64,000 nt of DNA from Linanthus parryae (GCA_023055425.1 JALGPY010000009.1:55924616-55988615), one strand, 5' to 3'. Numbered from the stretch's first letter, positions 1-12,259 are shown. Numbers and translations: made by a program. Notes: generated from the letters alone by a model not told the origin.

Positions 1-777
1 AACGCCATTCTCTCACCCTCTGCGGCGCCGAACCACAATAAAGATAAAGGGAAAGTGTCTTCTCTGGTGAACAATTTCGAAGCAGCAAGATTCGCGGTAG
101 GAAATCTGCAAAGAGATAAGGGAATTCAGATCATCAACATGACCACACAGGAGAAAGAAGACATGCAGATGGAGGAAGGACAAAATTGTGGTAAATCTTC
201 TGAGGCTACTAATAAAGAGGAAATTGAAGCTGATTCAAAGTCTGAGCCAGAAGGAGATGAGGAAGAAAGAGAAACAGAAACAAGACACATTACTGCGATT
301 TCTGCAGAGACAGGGCAAATCACCAACACAGAAGAAAAAGGAGATTACCTGTCAATTGATATAGAGGAATCCCTTAATAAGAGATTTAGAAGCCTTGTGG
401 GAATTAACAACAGAAAGAATCGGAAGAAGAAAAAAGTGAGAAACAAAGTACTATTTCGGTTGGCAGTGCAAAAATCTTCAAAAATTACCCTGAGAAGGAC
501 AATGGAAGGAATAGGGGAGGTGGTGAAAATCCTAGAAGACAACCCAGTGGCAGTGATAATGGAACCAACAGAGAACAAGTTCTGGCTGATTGGGGTTCCT
601 TGGTGGAGGAAGGATGCATACCTAGCAGCAATGACAAATCAACTTCCGGGGAGTGCAAGAACAATGAAGAATGTGATCAGCCTCCAGGAATTGAGGTCTG
701 TGGAGAAGGATCAGGCGAGATTCCGAAAGCTTGACCCTTTCTTTGAGGTAACCCCGACTCTTCCTGATTTCTTTTCT
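1..777 (+). pseudogene. LINE-1 ORF1 C-terminal part (nucleic-acid-binding Gag-like protein)
   Basis: The frame is open from base 1 and continues without a stop into the endonuclease region. The visible part is a highly charged Glu/Lys-rich linker (roughly codons 50-110), a basic run of Arg and Lys near 420-440, and a more ordered segment up to 777. No zinc knuckle is seen in this part; it would normally lie upstream. In plant L1 elements ORF1 coats the RNA and chaperones reverse transcription. Here it is fused in frame to ORF2, which may be original or the result of a lost stop. Confidence 0.55.
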
Positions 778-3700
778 ATGACGTTTAAAATACTTGCGTG
801 GAATGTCCGTGGTGCGGGCAACAGTACATTTGAAAGTGCTTTTCGTGATCTGCTTAACACACATAAGTTCCAGCTGTGCGTGTTGATTGAGACTAAAGTT
901 CCGATTTCTAGTATGGGAGACTTCTTCAACAATTTGAATTTCACTGAGTTTTCTTTCTCTGATCCGGATGGGAGAAGAGGAGGAATTTGGATGATTTGGG
1001 ACCCTGAACAGGTGACTGTAACTACTCATAAAGTCAGCAAACAAGGTATTCATGCCGCCATCAAGAGAAATAATTATGCAGACTGGGTTTTCTCTATTGT
1101 CTATGGAAGTCCTAATCCTAACTTCAGAGAACAAATGTGGAATGAGTTAGAAGAGGATATGGGAGATTCCGACGAGCCTTGGCTTATTGCGGGAGATTTC
1201 AATGATTTTAGTAGTGTCAATGAAAGAAGAAGCTTCACCCCTGATCAGTCTCCCAACAGAATGCACAGATTCCAAGGACCTACTCTCATATCTCATGGAC
1301 CTTGGGTGTCAAGGACCTACTCTCACATGGACTAACAACAGGGCTGGTTTTGCCAACACTATGGAGAGACTAGACAGAGCCTGCAGCAATGCCGAATGGA
1401 GAGTCCAAAATCTGGATGCTGTGGTTAGGAACCTCCCTAGAACGTATTGGGATCATGCCCCTCTTCTCATCAACGTGGATGGTATGCATTAAAAGTTTTA
1501 AGTTTGAGAATGCTTGGCTTTTGGATAATCAGTTTAATGAGCATGTGCGAAATTCGTGGAATAGCCTTCATCAAACGGATTTTGTTAACAAAACTAGCCT
1601 AATTACGGTTAAAATTAAAGATTGGTGTAAGGTTAATTTTGGTAACATTTTTAGGAACAAAAGATGGTTACTTGGTAGACTCGAAGGAATTCAAAAGGCC
1701 CAAAGTTTATCTTACTCGCATAATATGTTTGTTCTCGAAAAAGAATTAATTGCCAAATATAATGTCATTTTAAATCAAGAGGAGATGCTTTGGAAACAAA
1801 AAGCTAAGTGCCATTTCATTTGCAAAGGGGATAGAAACACTAAGTTCTTCCATCTTAATACCATTATCAAAATGAAAAGAAAAGAAATTGCGGTCCTTAA
1901 AAGCGATGATGGTATTTGGATTGATAGCGGTAATGAGATCAAGGAGTTGGTTAATAATTACTTCATGGATCTTTTTAAAGGTAGAACTAACTGCCCTAAC
2001 AACACCACTCTTAGTTGGAATGACGTTAATTTCCCCTCTATTAGTGAAAGTGATTTACTTGCTATTAATAATGTCATCACTAATGATGAAATTAAGGCTG
2101 CTTTCTGGGATATGAATGCTAACAAATCCCCCGGTAGAGATGGGTTTAATGCAGGCTTCTATAAGAAGTTCTGGGATGTGATCGGCACGGATGTGATGGA
2201 CTTTGTTAAGATATGTTTTGCTAACTCTTGTATTCCTCATGAGATCAATAGAATCATTATTTGTCTCATTCCCAAATGGGAGAATCCTGAAAGTATTAAG
2301 CAATTCCGTCCCATTAGTCTTTGTAATGTTACTTATAAGGGTATTACCAAGAGTATTGTTAATAAAATTAGACCGGTGCTGGATAACATTGTGGGCCCGT
2401 ACCAAAGTAGCTTCCTCCCAGGCAGATCCACCAAGGATAACGTTATTATCACTCAAGAGATTATTCACACTCTTAAAAAGAGAAAGGATAAGTTAGGAGG
2501 TATGATAATCAAAATTGATCTTGAAAAAGCGTATGATAAGCTGTCGTGGAACTTTATTCATGAAACTATGCAGTTCTTTAAATTCCCTGTGAATTTGATT
2601 AATTTGATTACGGATTGTGTGACCAGTGTGAGAACGGCATTATTTGGAATGGGGGGGGGACCCTTCCTGAATTTAAAACCGGGAGAGGTCTGAGACAGGG
2701 AGACCCTCTTTGTCCCTATCTTTTTGTGCTTTGTATGGAAAGATTGTCTCACAAAATTTTAGAACAGGTCAGGGATAAAAAGTGGTGCGGGATTAAAGCT
2801 TCTAGCAATGGGCCTGTTATTTCTGATTTGTTCTATGCCGATGACTTGATATTTTTTGGTAAATGTGATGATTTAACCTGTAAGACTATGAAAACTATTT
2901 TAGATTATTTTGCCTGCATCTCTGGTTTAAATGTTAATGCTAATAAGTCCAAAGTGTTCTTCTCTAAAAATACTAAGAGACCTGTTAGAAACTTTGTGAA
3001 GAATATTATTGGCATGCCTGAAACAATTTTAGTTTAACAAAAGTAACGTGGTTGAAATTATCACCAGATTGAATACCAGACTTTCGGGATGGACCAGTAA
3101 AATTTTGTCTAAAGCCGGTAGAGTGACTCTTTGTAAAAGTGTGCTTGCTACTCTGCCCTCCTATACCATGCAGGTTCTGCCTATCCCTATTTATGTTTGT
3201 GATAAAATTGACAAGATTTGTAGGGATTTTATTTGGGGTGACACTGTGGACAAGAAAAAAATTCATCTGGTCAAGTGGGACACTTTATGTCTCCCTAAAG
3301 AGAAAGGGGGATTAGGGATTAGAAAGGCCAGATTCCAAAATACTGCTCTCATCGCCAAACTAGGATGGGGGTGTGTTTTGAAAACAATATTTGCTGTAAT
3401 GTTCTTAGGGAAAAATATCTTAGGAAAAATAATTTCGGTAATTCTAAGAGCAAAGGCAACCCTTCCCCTATTTGGAAAGGTATCATGGGCACTAGAAAGT
3501 ATCTTTGTGAGAATCTTAAATGGACCATTGGTAAATGGAATAATGTTTCCATTTGGAATGACTGGTGGTGCGGTGATAAAGCGATTGGTCCTCCTCTTGA
3601 CCAGAACTTAAATCATCTGAAAGTGGCTGATATTATTGATGAGAACCGTGAGTGGAATTTAACCCTATCCTGAATGAGATTGATGTTATTACCAAAGATA

Positions 3701-4837
3701 ATATTCTCCACACTGTTATTCCTCATTTGAGTCCGCTTAAGGATTCACCTTTCTGGAAAGGATCCAACTCGGGATCCTTTACTGTCTCGGCTGCTTATAG
3801 TGCGATGGAAACTGTTTGTGACCAACGTGCTAATATAAGTGGTGGGGATTGGATAAGGCTTTGGAAACTTAGAGTTCCAAACAATCTTATCCATTTCTTA
3901 TGGACTATTCTTCATGGTAAACTTATGACGAATCTCAATAGAAAACACAGAGGTATGACGGAGGTTGATACTTGTAACCTTTGTGGCCTTATGACGGAAG
4001 ATATGAATCATTTGTTAAAAATGTGCCCCAAAGTGGTTAATATTTAGAGTATGAATTGGAACCCCAGTTGGATTAGCAATGGGACTAATGTTAGCTTCAC
4101 TAATTGGGTTCTGGAAAATATAAAAAACAAGAGCTCTCATGGTAGTTTTGATCACAATATTCTTTTTATTTATTCGCTTTGGAACATTTGGTTAAGAAGG
4201 AACAATTTTATTTTTTCGGGTATCATGGTGACTGACATGTGTTTTGTGCAGAAAATTAGGAAGCAGACCCAGCTCACCCAGGGAGCATTCCACACGAACC
4301 CTAATGTCTTTAATTTCAATTTATATAATGCTGGTCCTAATTGAAGTCTTCCTATGACAGGGCAAGTCAAACTCAATGTGGATGGATGTGTCAGAATGGA
4401 CAATGAGAAAGCTGGAATAGGAGGTGTCTTCAGGAACAGCAACGGAGAATGGAAGCTCGGTTTCATTGGAAGGATGAGAGGCTGCACAAGCTTGGAGAGC
4501 AAGATATGGAGTATCTACAGAGGCCTTACTGTGGCCTACAACAAAAAATTGGATCAACCTTGTCGTTGAAAGTGACTGTCTTGAAGCGGTCAATATCTTC
4601 CAAGGAAACTCGGATGGCCCGACCTCCATGAATGCTCAGATCAATGATGGAAATGTGCTTCTCAACAGGATTGTGGGCAGAATCAAGCACATTGGAAGGG
4701 ATGCTAATGAAGTGGCTAATGCACTTGCCAACATGGGTACGGAGCAAGTGGATCATCTGAAGTTGATTGAGGAGGCCCCGGACAATGTGAAGGGACTTAT
4801 CATTGCGGATAAGCTCGGGATGGGGAGTTTCTTCTAG
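778..4837 (+). pseudogene. LINE-1 ORF2: endonuclease, reverse transcriptase, RNase H (frameshifted)
   Basis: The ATG at 778 opens the endonuclease, with an AWNVRGAG start motif and an IAGDFND motif near 1191. The frame moves near 1275, where ERLDRACSNAEW and a DHAPL motif follow, and again near 1480. Reverse transcriptase follows, with NKSPGRDGFNAGFY, RPISLCNV and KIDLEKAYD motifs. The frame shifts in a G run at 2650-2659. The catalytic FYADD at about 2833-2847 is intact. A stop at 3036-3038 and more shifts near 3400, 3650, 4050 and 4570 follow. A Cys/His-rich zf-RVT-like segment (about 3850-4030) and an RNase H domain (4363-4800) close the gene. It cannot make a functional protein. Confidence 0.88.
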
Positions 4838-4929
4838 TTTTTGTTGTTTGTGTTTCTGGTTTGTTTGCGTTTTTTATTTGTCAGTTGGTTTGTACTAAAC
4901 TTTGCTTGGTTTGAACTTTCATTTTCCGT

Positions 4930-4962
4930 AGTAGCTAAAAAAAATAAAAAAATAAAAAAATA
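4930..4962 (+). repeat. A-rich 3' tail of LINE-1
   Basis: An A8 run followed by repeated TAAAAAAA-type units closes the element about 95 bp after the RNase H stop. Such tails come from target-primed reverse transcription. Confidence 0.7.
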
Positions 4963-5607
4963 AAGGGGTGTGTTGTTTATAACAGTTGTGTCTGTTTATA
5001 ACAACACAACCGTTCACCAACCGAAATAACCGCCATAACAGTCATAAAAAATAAAAACGAAAAACAGTTATTGTTTAAACTAACTCGCGACGTGGCTGCC
5101 TTAGTGCGCCTACAACAAAAGCGCCACTAAAGCGCCGCATTGCGCCTTGCGCGCGCATGCGTGCGAGTTGTAGAGGATAACCACTTTATATGGTAACTCA
5201 ATTAAATGTCATTAATGTGTTTCCATATATAAAATGCATAATAACTCAATTTTCTAAGATGTGGGACAAAAAATTTCAAGACTTTTACAAGCTATCTTCA
5301 ACAGATTTGACTGGCAAAGCGATTCATAACTTGTTTATCTTTTAATAATGGTTTAAATTTGAGATACCACCCTACCTGTATGGTATGTTCTTTAAAAAAA
5401 TAAAATAAAAAATATCCACACACATCAATATGGTATTACGTGTGATATTATTTCTTTCCAAACTTGGTTACTTTCCTGGTCAACCGTTCAAGTTATTTGC
5501 AGAATAATTTGCGAGGTCATGCACTTGAATTTCCATATAAAGAGGTTGTCATCCTAAAATTTAGATACATTAACAACGGTTGTTTCCTTTCGATATCTCA
5601 CTTTCCA
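4963..5607. other. Gene-free stretch upstream of the small ubiquitin-like gene
   Basis: No coding signal. An imperfect inverted repeat, TGTTGTTTATAACAG against CTGTTTATAACAACA, sits at about 4972-5009. A short GC-rich patch lies at 5090-5165 and the rest is AT-rich. A second TATAAAG-like string is present at about 5535. Confidence 0.5.
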
Positions 5608-5640
5608 TATAAATCTCTACACCTACCTCTCTCTCTCTGT
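5608..5640 (+). promoter_or_regulatory. TATA box and pyrimidine patch of the small ubiquitin-like gene
   Basis: TATAAAT at 5608-5614 is followed by a CT-rich tract (5620-5640), the Y-patch arrangement of many plant core promoters. A start about 30 bp downstream would leave a leader of roughly 85 nt before the ATG at 5725. Confidence 0.5.
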
Positions 5641-5724
5641 ATATATATCCCTGCATACACAAACAAAAAAACGTAGGCATCATCGAACTATTCCAAGAGA
5701 GTTTTGAGTAAAATTAGAAGGGTG

Positions 5725-6009
5725 ATGAAGCTGTCGATAGAGAATTTGATGGGGACATTCTTCTACGTGGAAGTGAAGGACACTGGTACGGTGGCTGACC
5801 TCAAGGGTGAGATCGAAGCACAGGAGAATATCCCTCGTGATCGTCTCGTCTTGTCCGTAAAAGACGAAAGCGAGTGCAGCATTCCAATGTTCGATGATGA
5901 ACTTAAGCTCGTTGATTATGGTGTTTGCGATGGGTCGCATTTGTATCTCTGCATTACTCCGAAGCCTTCAACCGATAATGGCAACGATGTGTGTAATTTA
6001 GATCAGTGA
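5725..6009 (+). CDS. Small ubiquitin-like domain protein (94 aa)
   Basis: I chose the first ATG in frame (5725). The open frame begins a few codons earlier but without an ATG. The protein is one ubiquitin-like fold: MKLSIENLMGTFFYVEVKD is the first beta hairpin, TVADLKGEIEAQENIP the helix, and RLVLSVKDE with the LVDYGV..GSHLYLC segment the later strands. A polar tail of about 15 residues follows. There is no C-terminal Gly-Gly, so it is unlikely to be conjugated like ubiquitin. A binding or adaptor role is inferred. A TATA box and short leader lie upstream, and the single exon is unbroken although LINEs flank it. It resembles the domains of the three-domain protein at 12260-13030. Confidence 0.72.
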   Translation: MKLSIENLMGTFFYVEVKDTGTVADLKGEIEAQENIPRDRLVLSVKDESECSIPMFDDELKLVDYGVCDGSHLYLCITPKPSTDNGNDVCNLDQ

Positions 6010-6479
6010 TTGTAGCAATATTATTTGACAAGTGTTTTCAACTTCTTCCTTTTCGAGAAATTAGATGGGAAAAAAGATTGTGATTCCGATAATTTTTGAA
6101 TTAGCCATGATCTCCGAAATAATCATAAATGATAAACATGTGCATTTTTTTTTGAGAATCATAAACATGTGCATTTTTAGTGTGATAGAAGAAGTTCCGA
6201 GTATATATGTCCACATCCACTTATTTTACTCTGTGTCGTTCAATTTTGTTTCGAAGTGTTTAAAACGTGAAAAGAAGTAATTTTGGCAACATTATTTCCA
6301 AAGTTATCATCGTACTATATATATGGTGAATAATTGATTAATATCGTCATACTATTGTCTTCTAAAAAAATATCGTCATAACGGTGTATCTGATCAAGGA
6401 TCGATTAATATTTGCATACCATGTTTATCATATCAGCGATTTAAAAAACATCTAATGTGTGTTGAGTACAAGAAATCCG
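6010..6479. other. Gene-free stretch, AT-rich
   Basis: No gene is seen. ATAAACATGTGCATTTTT occurs twice 29 bp apart (about 6132-6149 and 6161-6178), and ATCGTCATA recurs at about 6341 and 6371. These look like small local duplications. Confidence 0.4.
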
Positions 6480-6689
6480 TATGGTTTATGGCTGAAGAGT
6501 TTCCAAAACCCACAGAATCCGGGGCAAAATCCTCTTCAAAAACCCAAGATATACCCGCTGTTCACAGGTTCCGCTTCTTCAAATGTTGATTCCAACGTTT
6601 GAGCTCCCCAGTTCAGAGGCCGTACTTGTTCAGACGTTGTTCCCAACACTTGTGATACTCAAAAAACTGTTACTTTTGGCCCTACAAAT

Positions 6690-9600
6690 GTGAAATCCAT
6701 TGTTACTGCATCAAGTAAAGGAAAAGAAATAAAGGAAGGGTATAAGCAATGTTCAAACGCTACAGCAGATAATAAGGAAGTCTTCAAGAAGAAGAGAAAC
6801 GTTCAAAGTCAGGACAGAAACAAAGTCTCTACCTTTTCTAACAGTTTTACCATTTGTGATTCTTCAAAGCACATAAAAACCTTTCCACCATTGTTTGATC
6901 TACTTCTTTTGGCAAAGGCAACAAAAGAAGCCGAAGCCAAGAGGCTTTGGATGATCTGTCTTTCTTTGAAGAGATATCGGCCGGGGTTGATGACAACCCC
7001 CGCCGGACACAATGAAAACTTTATGTTGGAATGTACGAGGTTTGGGGGAACACTCGTGCATTCGTAGCTCTTAATAATTTGTTGAGAGTGGAGGTTCCTC
7101 AAATTACTTTCTTGATGGAAGCTAAACTTGATTCCAATCAATCAGAGAAGAATCGAAGAAAGTTGGGTTACAATTGTGGTGTTCATGTGCCTAGAAGAGG
7201 TCTTTCTAGAGGGCTATCTTTGTTATGGAAAGACAATGTTAATTTGCATCTACTGCGCTACAACATATAGTTTATAGATTGCAGAATCTATGATTCCGAA
7301 GACTGCTCTAGTTTCTTCATTCTAACTGGGTTCTACGAGGATGCAAATACTGCTTATAGGGGTCTTTATTGGGAGTTGCTTAGAAGAATCAAACCACCAG
7401 ACCCAAATATTCCGTGCATGGTCATTGGTGATTTCGATGAACTCTTAAGTCACGATTAATACTGATCAAAAAGAATGATAGTCATATGCAAAGTTTCCGA
7501 AACTGTTTAATAGATCTGCACACATCAGGGAAAAACTGGATAGAGGCTTAGCAAATCCCTATTTTGGTGCTAAATATGAAGCTTATTTCGTGCAAGTCTT
7601 AGAAGCATCCACAAGTGATCATAAGCCTCTGGTTGTTAACATGTTGAAAGAGAAGCAAAGTAACATGCACATAAGCCGATTCCCGTTTCCTTGGATTAGC
7701 GATCCCGAATGTCATGACATGATCAGTTCTGTTTGGAGTGATGGAAGGGAAGATATCACTACTCACAATTTCACAGACAGACTGAATCTTTTATCTTCAA
7801 GATTGCAGAACTGGGACAGACAGAAGAGAAGAAATAATTCTCAGATTTTTAAATAATCTGCATCAGGAATTATTTTTTTAAATAATCTGCATCAAGATTA
7901 AGAGAGCAATATCCAAACTACGAAAGCCTACACCAGTTGAAGATGATTCAGTCTCAAATCAACAGTTTATTACTCAAAGATGAAATAAATTGGAGACAAA
8001 AATCAAAAACTTTGTGGCTTCAAGAAAGGGACAAGAACACTTCCTATTTTCACAAAAAAAAGCTTGTTCTAGAAGGAAGAGAAATACCATTTCCGGAATT
8101 ACTAACTCATAAGGTGACTGGGTTACTGATCATGAAGACATTGCCAAGGTTTGTGTTGACTATTTTCAGGCTTTATTTACTGCAGATTCTCCTACTCACG
8201 ATGACACTGTTATTAATGCCATTCCTGTCAAGATCAATTCTGCTATGTGTCAGGTTCTTACAAGACCCTTTACTCGAGAGGAAGTTGATATACCTTTGCA
8301 ACAAATGCATCATTTAAAATCTCCTGGCCCTGATGGTGTGTCCGCAATCTTTTACCAAAATTATTGGTTTATTCTTAGAGAAGATATAAGTAATATGGTT
8401 CTGAATTTTTTAATGGTGATGGTGATGTTGCGGTCTTGAACAAGACCTGTATAGCTCTAATCCCGAAAAAGAATCAACCCACCCATATTACAGATTTTAG
8501 ACCAATTAGCCTTGTAATGTGAGCTACAAATTGATTTCCAAGACTTTGGCAAACGGATTAAAATTGGTCCTGTATGATGTTGTTGATGAAGCACATAGTG
8601 CATTTGTTCCTAACAGACTTATTACAGATAATGTCTGTGTAGCTTTTGAAACAGTTCATTCTATGAAGAAAAAGAGAGCGGGTAACAGTTATTTCTCTCT
8701 AAAACTTGACATGCAAAAGCTTACGATAGAATTGAATGGGACTATCTCTATAGATGCATGTGCAAGCTAGGTTTTCCCATCTCTTTTGTGAAGCTGATTA
8801 TGAGATGTGTCACATTAGTTTCTTTTTCAATTATTCTAAATGGGAGAAATCTTGATTATTTCACTCCTACAATAGTCCTTCGTCAATGTGTTCCTTTATC
8901 ACATTACCTCGTTATCCTATGTACGGAGGGTTTTACTAGTTTCATCAATAAAGCAGTGGCGGATGACATATTACAGGGATTCGCATCTATTGGTAAGGGG
9001 CCCGTTATTTCTAAACTCTTCTTTGCGGACGACTCTTTATTTTTCGGCAAAGCAACCCCTGAAGAGGCCACTACTATAAGGGGTATAATTGACCTTTACT
9101 GTGAAGCTTCAGGTCAGAAAGTTAACTTTGAAAAATCTGCTCTTGCGTTTTCTCTAACAGTTTCCTCTATAACAAAGGAATCTCTCCAAGCTATTTTCTA
9201 AATTCCTGCTGTCACGTGTCATGAAAAATACCTCAGGCTTCCTACTATTATTGGCAAAGAACGAAAAAAAGAATTTGGTGTTTTGCGGGCAAGAATTTGG
9301 AAAAAGATGTCAAGTTGGAAGGAAAAGTATTTATCTCCTGCTGGTAAGGAAATACTTCTCAAATCTGTCATTCAAGTGATTCCTAATTATTATATGTCTT
9401 GCTTTAAATTGCCTACTACTCTAATTAAAGATATAGAGAATCGCATGGGGAGATTTTGGTGGGGAAAGGACGTTGACAAGAGATGTATGCATTGGACTAG
9501 CTGGTCGAGACTTTGTGATCACAAGTTCAAAGGGGGTTTAGGTATGAGAAATCTTGAGGCTTTCAATATGGCTCTTCTAGCGAAACAGATTTGGAGTATC

Positions 9601-9697
9601 GACACAAACCCTAATCTTCTACTTTCAAGAGCGTTGAAGGAGAAATATTTTCGAGAGAATGTGATTTTAATTGCTGATGTTGGTTATTCACCATCTT
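6690..9697 (+). pseudogene. LINE-2 ORF1 tail and ORF2 (endonuclease and reverse transcriptase), broken
   Basis: A Lys/Ser-rich ORF1 tail (about 6690-7010) runs into an endonuclease whose WNVRGLGN motif (about 7029-7055) is split by a one-base shift. A stop follows at 7268. The IGDFDE motif (about 7424-7441) and a SDHKPL motif (about 7616-7633) are still visible. Reverse transcriptase begins with KSPGPDGVSAIFYQNYW (about 8309), then DFRPIS, AFVPNRLITDN, and an intact catalytic FFADD at about 9021-9035. A maturase-like WWGKDVDK and GGLGMRN segment runs to 9695. There are at least eight breaks. Confidence 0.85.
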
Positions 9698-10293
9698 TTT
9701 TTTTGAGAAAAAAAATTGATCTATAAACGGGAAGTCAACCCCGCGGAATCAAAGTTTATTACATCGATAGCCCAATCGGGCGTTTGAGAATAATAACTAA
9801 TATCGCCCTCGTCCAATGCTCTTGAGGCAGTTAGATGAGCAAACGAATTGCCGTCTCTACGGACATGAGAGCAATCCACAACTTCGAATCTTGAGACAAA
9901 CTCAACACAATCCTTCAACACTTCCCGTAGATCCGAGATAGCTCCCAGGTCACTGAAATCTCCATTGATACACCTGCGAAGGAACAAAACACTACGAAGG
10001 CAATCACTCTCGATCACAATCCGCCGGAACCTCATTTCATTGGCCATACGGAGCCCTTCTCTTACCGCGCAAACCTCTGCCATTAACGCAGATCTTTGCC
10101 GTACACATCTGGTTTGTCTCGCCGCCAAAAAAGTGCCATCATGGTTCCGAATTACAGCACCTAAACCCGTAGCAACAGCATACTCCTTCCAACTAGCATC
10201 AGTATTGATCTTCACATAGCCCAAAGCTGGAGCCGTCCACTTGTCTGTTCCTACTTGTTGATTTGTTGACAGTTCCTCTAGTTTCCCAGCCGC
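9698..10293 (-). mobile_element. 5'-truncated LINE fragment inserted in LINE-2
   Basis: Read on the - strand, this is an RNase H domain and a short 3' end closed by a run of A (T9 at about 9696-9704 on the + strand). CCATCTT (9691-9697) and CTATCTT (10294-10300) flank it and are a probable 7-bp target duplication with one mismatch. Removing the fragment puts the reverse-transcriptase tail of LINE-2 beside its WRS motif, which supports these borders. Confidence 0.75.
9721..10224 (-). pseudogene. RNase H domain of a truncated LINE
   Basis: An open frame of about 167 codons without its natural start. It shows the plant LINE RNase H pattern: KINTDASW (first catalytic Asp), GAVIRNHDGTFLAA, a central AEVCAVREGLRMA helix (catalytic Glu), VIESDC (second Asp), and a closing HVRRDGNSFAHLTAS. 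The domain is intact but has no reverse transcriptase attached, because the insertion is 5'-truncated. Confidence 0.75.
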
Positions 10294-10300
10294 CTATCTT

Positions 10301-10905
10301 ACATGTGGAGAAGTATGATAGGGGAAAAAGCAGTCATTTTGAAAGGAATTAGACATGTAGTTGGCATTGGTAGAACCATCTCAATCTATATATATCGGTG
10401 GATCCTTGAAGGAGGAGGAAGAAGGGTTTACAGTTTTCTTACTCTCCCCATAAATGCCAGTTAACTGTTTGATTAACAGAAACAAAACATGGGATTCTAA
10501 TATGTTGGATCAGCATTTTAATGCAGATGATATCTATGCAAATAAAACGACTCCTATCTCCAATCCTGTAGTTGAGGATCGAATTTATTGGGGATATACA
10601 GCAGATGGTAACTACAAGGTCAACTCAAGGTACTATGTGGCTGTTGAGATTGTTTCTCAAAAGCAAAAGAAGAATAGTTATGCAGATAGAATCACTGGAG
10701 TTATGCCATACGATTCGATGGTCTAATTGAAGTACTCTGTTGAATGTCCAACTATAGGGAGGCTTTAGCCCTTCTTGAAACTGCGAGATTGGTGAGAGAT
10801 CATCATCTGCCATACGATTCGATGGTCTTTGAAACGGATTCTATCAATATTTGCAGGTGGATTTATGCTGATTGAGATTGGGGTAATGAATATGGTTCTA
10901 ACACT
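10301..10905 (+). pseudogene. LINE-2 zf-RVT-like and RNase H remnants
   Basis: After the inserted fragment, the frame continues with MWRSMIGEKAVILKGIRHVV, the usual segment after the reverse transcriptase. Around 10490-10680 there is WDSNMLDQHFNADD and YKVNSRYYVA, typical of the region before zf-RVT. At about 10770 the text jumps to ALALLETARLVRDH and MVFETDSINI, part of an RNase H. A middle portion has therefore been deleted. Confidence 0.6.
10704..10828 (+). repeat. 21-bp direct repeat flanking a short spacer
   Basis: TGCCATACGATTCGATGGTC followed by T occurs at about 10704-10724 and again at about 10808-10828. The second copy lies in the RNase H frame. The first copy interrupts the zf-RVT remnant, so it looks like a rearrangement scar at the internal deletion of LINE-2. 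Confidence 0.7.
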
Positions 10906-10960
10906 TCTCATAACAAACTGATCTTGTTGCACTTCATTTACGTGGAGCCACACTCTGGAA

Positions 10961-11275
10961 CCCCCTCTTAGAGCTTGTTTGGGGACACAAATTTTAATAA
11001 AAAGTGATTGAAACTCACCATTTTTATTTTATTATGTTTGGCACACTGTTTTGCAATTGCGATTAAAATTTATTTTTGACAATGAAATTGTAGAGTATTT
11101 AATCATTAATTTTGGAGATTCTGTCATATTACGTAAAGATCAAATAACATGCGGATTTTCAAGTACTTCTGATTTTCAACCAACTTATTTCCTTTGATTA
11201 TTTCCAACTGATTATCTTGATTTTCTGGTGGTATTAAACATGCCCTTAAGGTTATCATTTTCACTCGGCTCTAAG
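10961..11275. other. Gene-free AT-rich stretch, possible small hAT-like MITE
   Basis: GAGCTTGTTTGGGG near 10973 and GGCATGTTTAATACC (reverse complement at about 11230-11248) give weak inverted ends, reminiscent of hAT MITEs. No convincing target duplication is seen. Confidence 0.2.
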
Positions 11276-11880
11276 TGTAACACCCTGACAATTCCCAGGA
11301 TTAAAATAGAATATTTAAAATTTCAAATTTTGTGAGGTAAAAGTGTAAATACATTTCTTGCTTCCCAGCTAATTAATGGATTCAGATATTTGAAAATAGG
11401 TTGGTAAGAGCTGATATTGTGATATTTTGAGCCCTCGTTGGGTAAGGTATAAGGAGGGGGATATGTAAGAGACTAGCATATGATTGGGCTTAACCAAAGT
11501 CCATAGCCAACACAAGACTGGGCTTAGCCAAGCCCAATGCCACAATCCAGCCCAAGCACTCGGAGGACTAAAGCAAAGCCAAGACAAACTCCAGCCCCCT
11601 GTCTTGTAAAAATACCAACGGACAATTCATCTCCACCATTGGATTGCCGTTGACCCATCCAACAGTTGTGGTTATAACACCATTGTATCTATAATGTGTA
11701 TAGATAGTGTATCAATCACTGACTGAATGAATCATCCCGTTTCGTTTCTTCTGCTCGATTTCTCTCTTCTCCAATGAACCCTAGTTTGTGATTCTCTGCA
11801 ACTTTACAAGATAAATATAAAATTGTACTTCCTGCACATTATCTTGTGTAAGAGTGCAAGATAAGAAGCATGTAGAAAAC
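11276..11880 (+). mobile_element. Possible solo LTR (gypsy-like)
   Basis: The segment starts TGTAACACCCTGAC, a common start of plant gypsy LTRs. It contains paired GGGCTTAACC/GGGCTTAGCC motifs, a CCATTGGATTGCCGTTGACC segment, and a promoter-like patch (TATCTATAATG near 11685, then TTCTTCTGC and CT-rich DNA). The right end is not fixed and no target duplication was found, so this is tentative. Confidence 0.3.
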
Positions 11881-12259
11881 TGATTTTCTTATACCTTAGA
11901 TGTTTTTTTTGTTGAGAATGATGTGTGGATTATTATTTCTAGGCCTCTAGGCCTGAATTAAAACGGTACAGTACAGAAATATCAAATGTTGGTTGCACTG
12001 ATTTTTTTAGATAAAGATATGTACAGAGTTGTGAACCAAAAATTATATTATTATGTAAATTCCTCTAGTTGTCTTATTTCATTCCTTGAAAAGAAGTTCT
12101 CCTATCTCTGTTTCTTGTTTCCTTCAAATGTGAGCAATTTTGTCTCATTAGGCTTCACTCCTAAACCTGATATACTAATTTCAGTCCTAGATCATTAGAC
12201 TGATTAATCTATATTTTAATTTATAACCATAACTTGGGAGCCAAAATCTATTGGAAAAT
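11881..12259. other. Gene-free stretch
   Basis: AT-rich DNA with no convincing gene. It lies just downstream of the stop codon of the three-domain ubiquitin-like gene and probably includes its 3' UTR. Confidence 0.4.

Larger units (their letters stand above)
1..4962 (+). mobile_element. LINE-1: decayed L1-clade non-LTR retrotransposon, 5' end outside window
   Basis: Order of parts on the + strand: tail of ORF1, endonuclease, reverse transcriptase, zinc-finger-like region, RNase H, then an A-rich tail at 4930-4962. This is the normal layout of plant L1 elements. The frame is open from base 1, so the element starts upstream of the window and its 5' target duplication cannot be checked. At least seven frame changes and one internal stop between domains show that it is inactive. 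The domains are still easily read, so it is not ancient. Confidence 0.9.
6480..10960 (+). mobile_element. LINE-2: decayed L1-clade LINE, split by a second LINE
   Basis: Endonuclease, reverse transcriptase, zf-RVT-like and RNase H remnants lie in order on the + strand. Both outer ends are estimated because no poly(A) tail or target duplication is clear. The element is cut at 9697/10294 by an antisense LINE fragment, and its reading frame resumes at about 10301 (TGG AGA AGT, the usual WRS motif). Part of the region between zf-RVT and RNase H is missing. Confidence 0.8.

Noticed and set aside
126..1134. Long open frames on the - strand across LINE-1
   Set aside because: They lie opposite the ORF1 and endonuclease coding sequence and have no domain; they are shadows of the coding strand.
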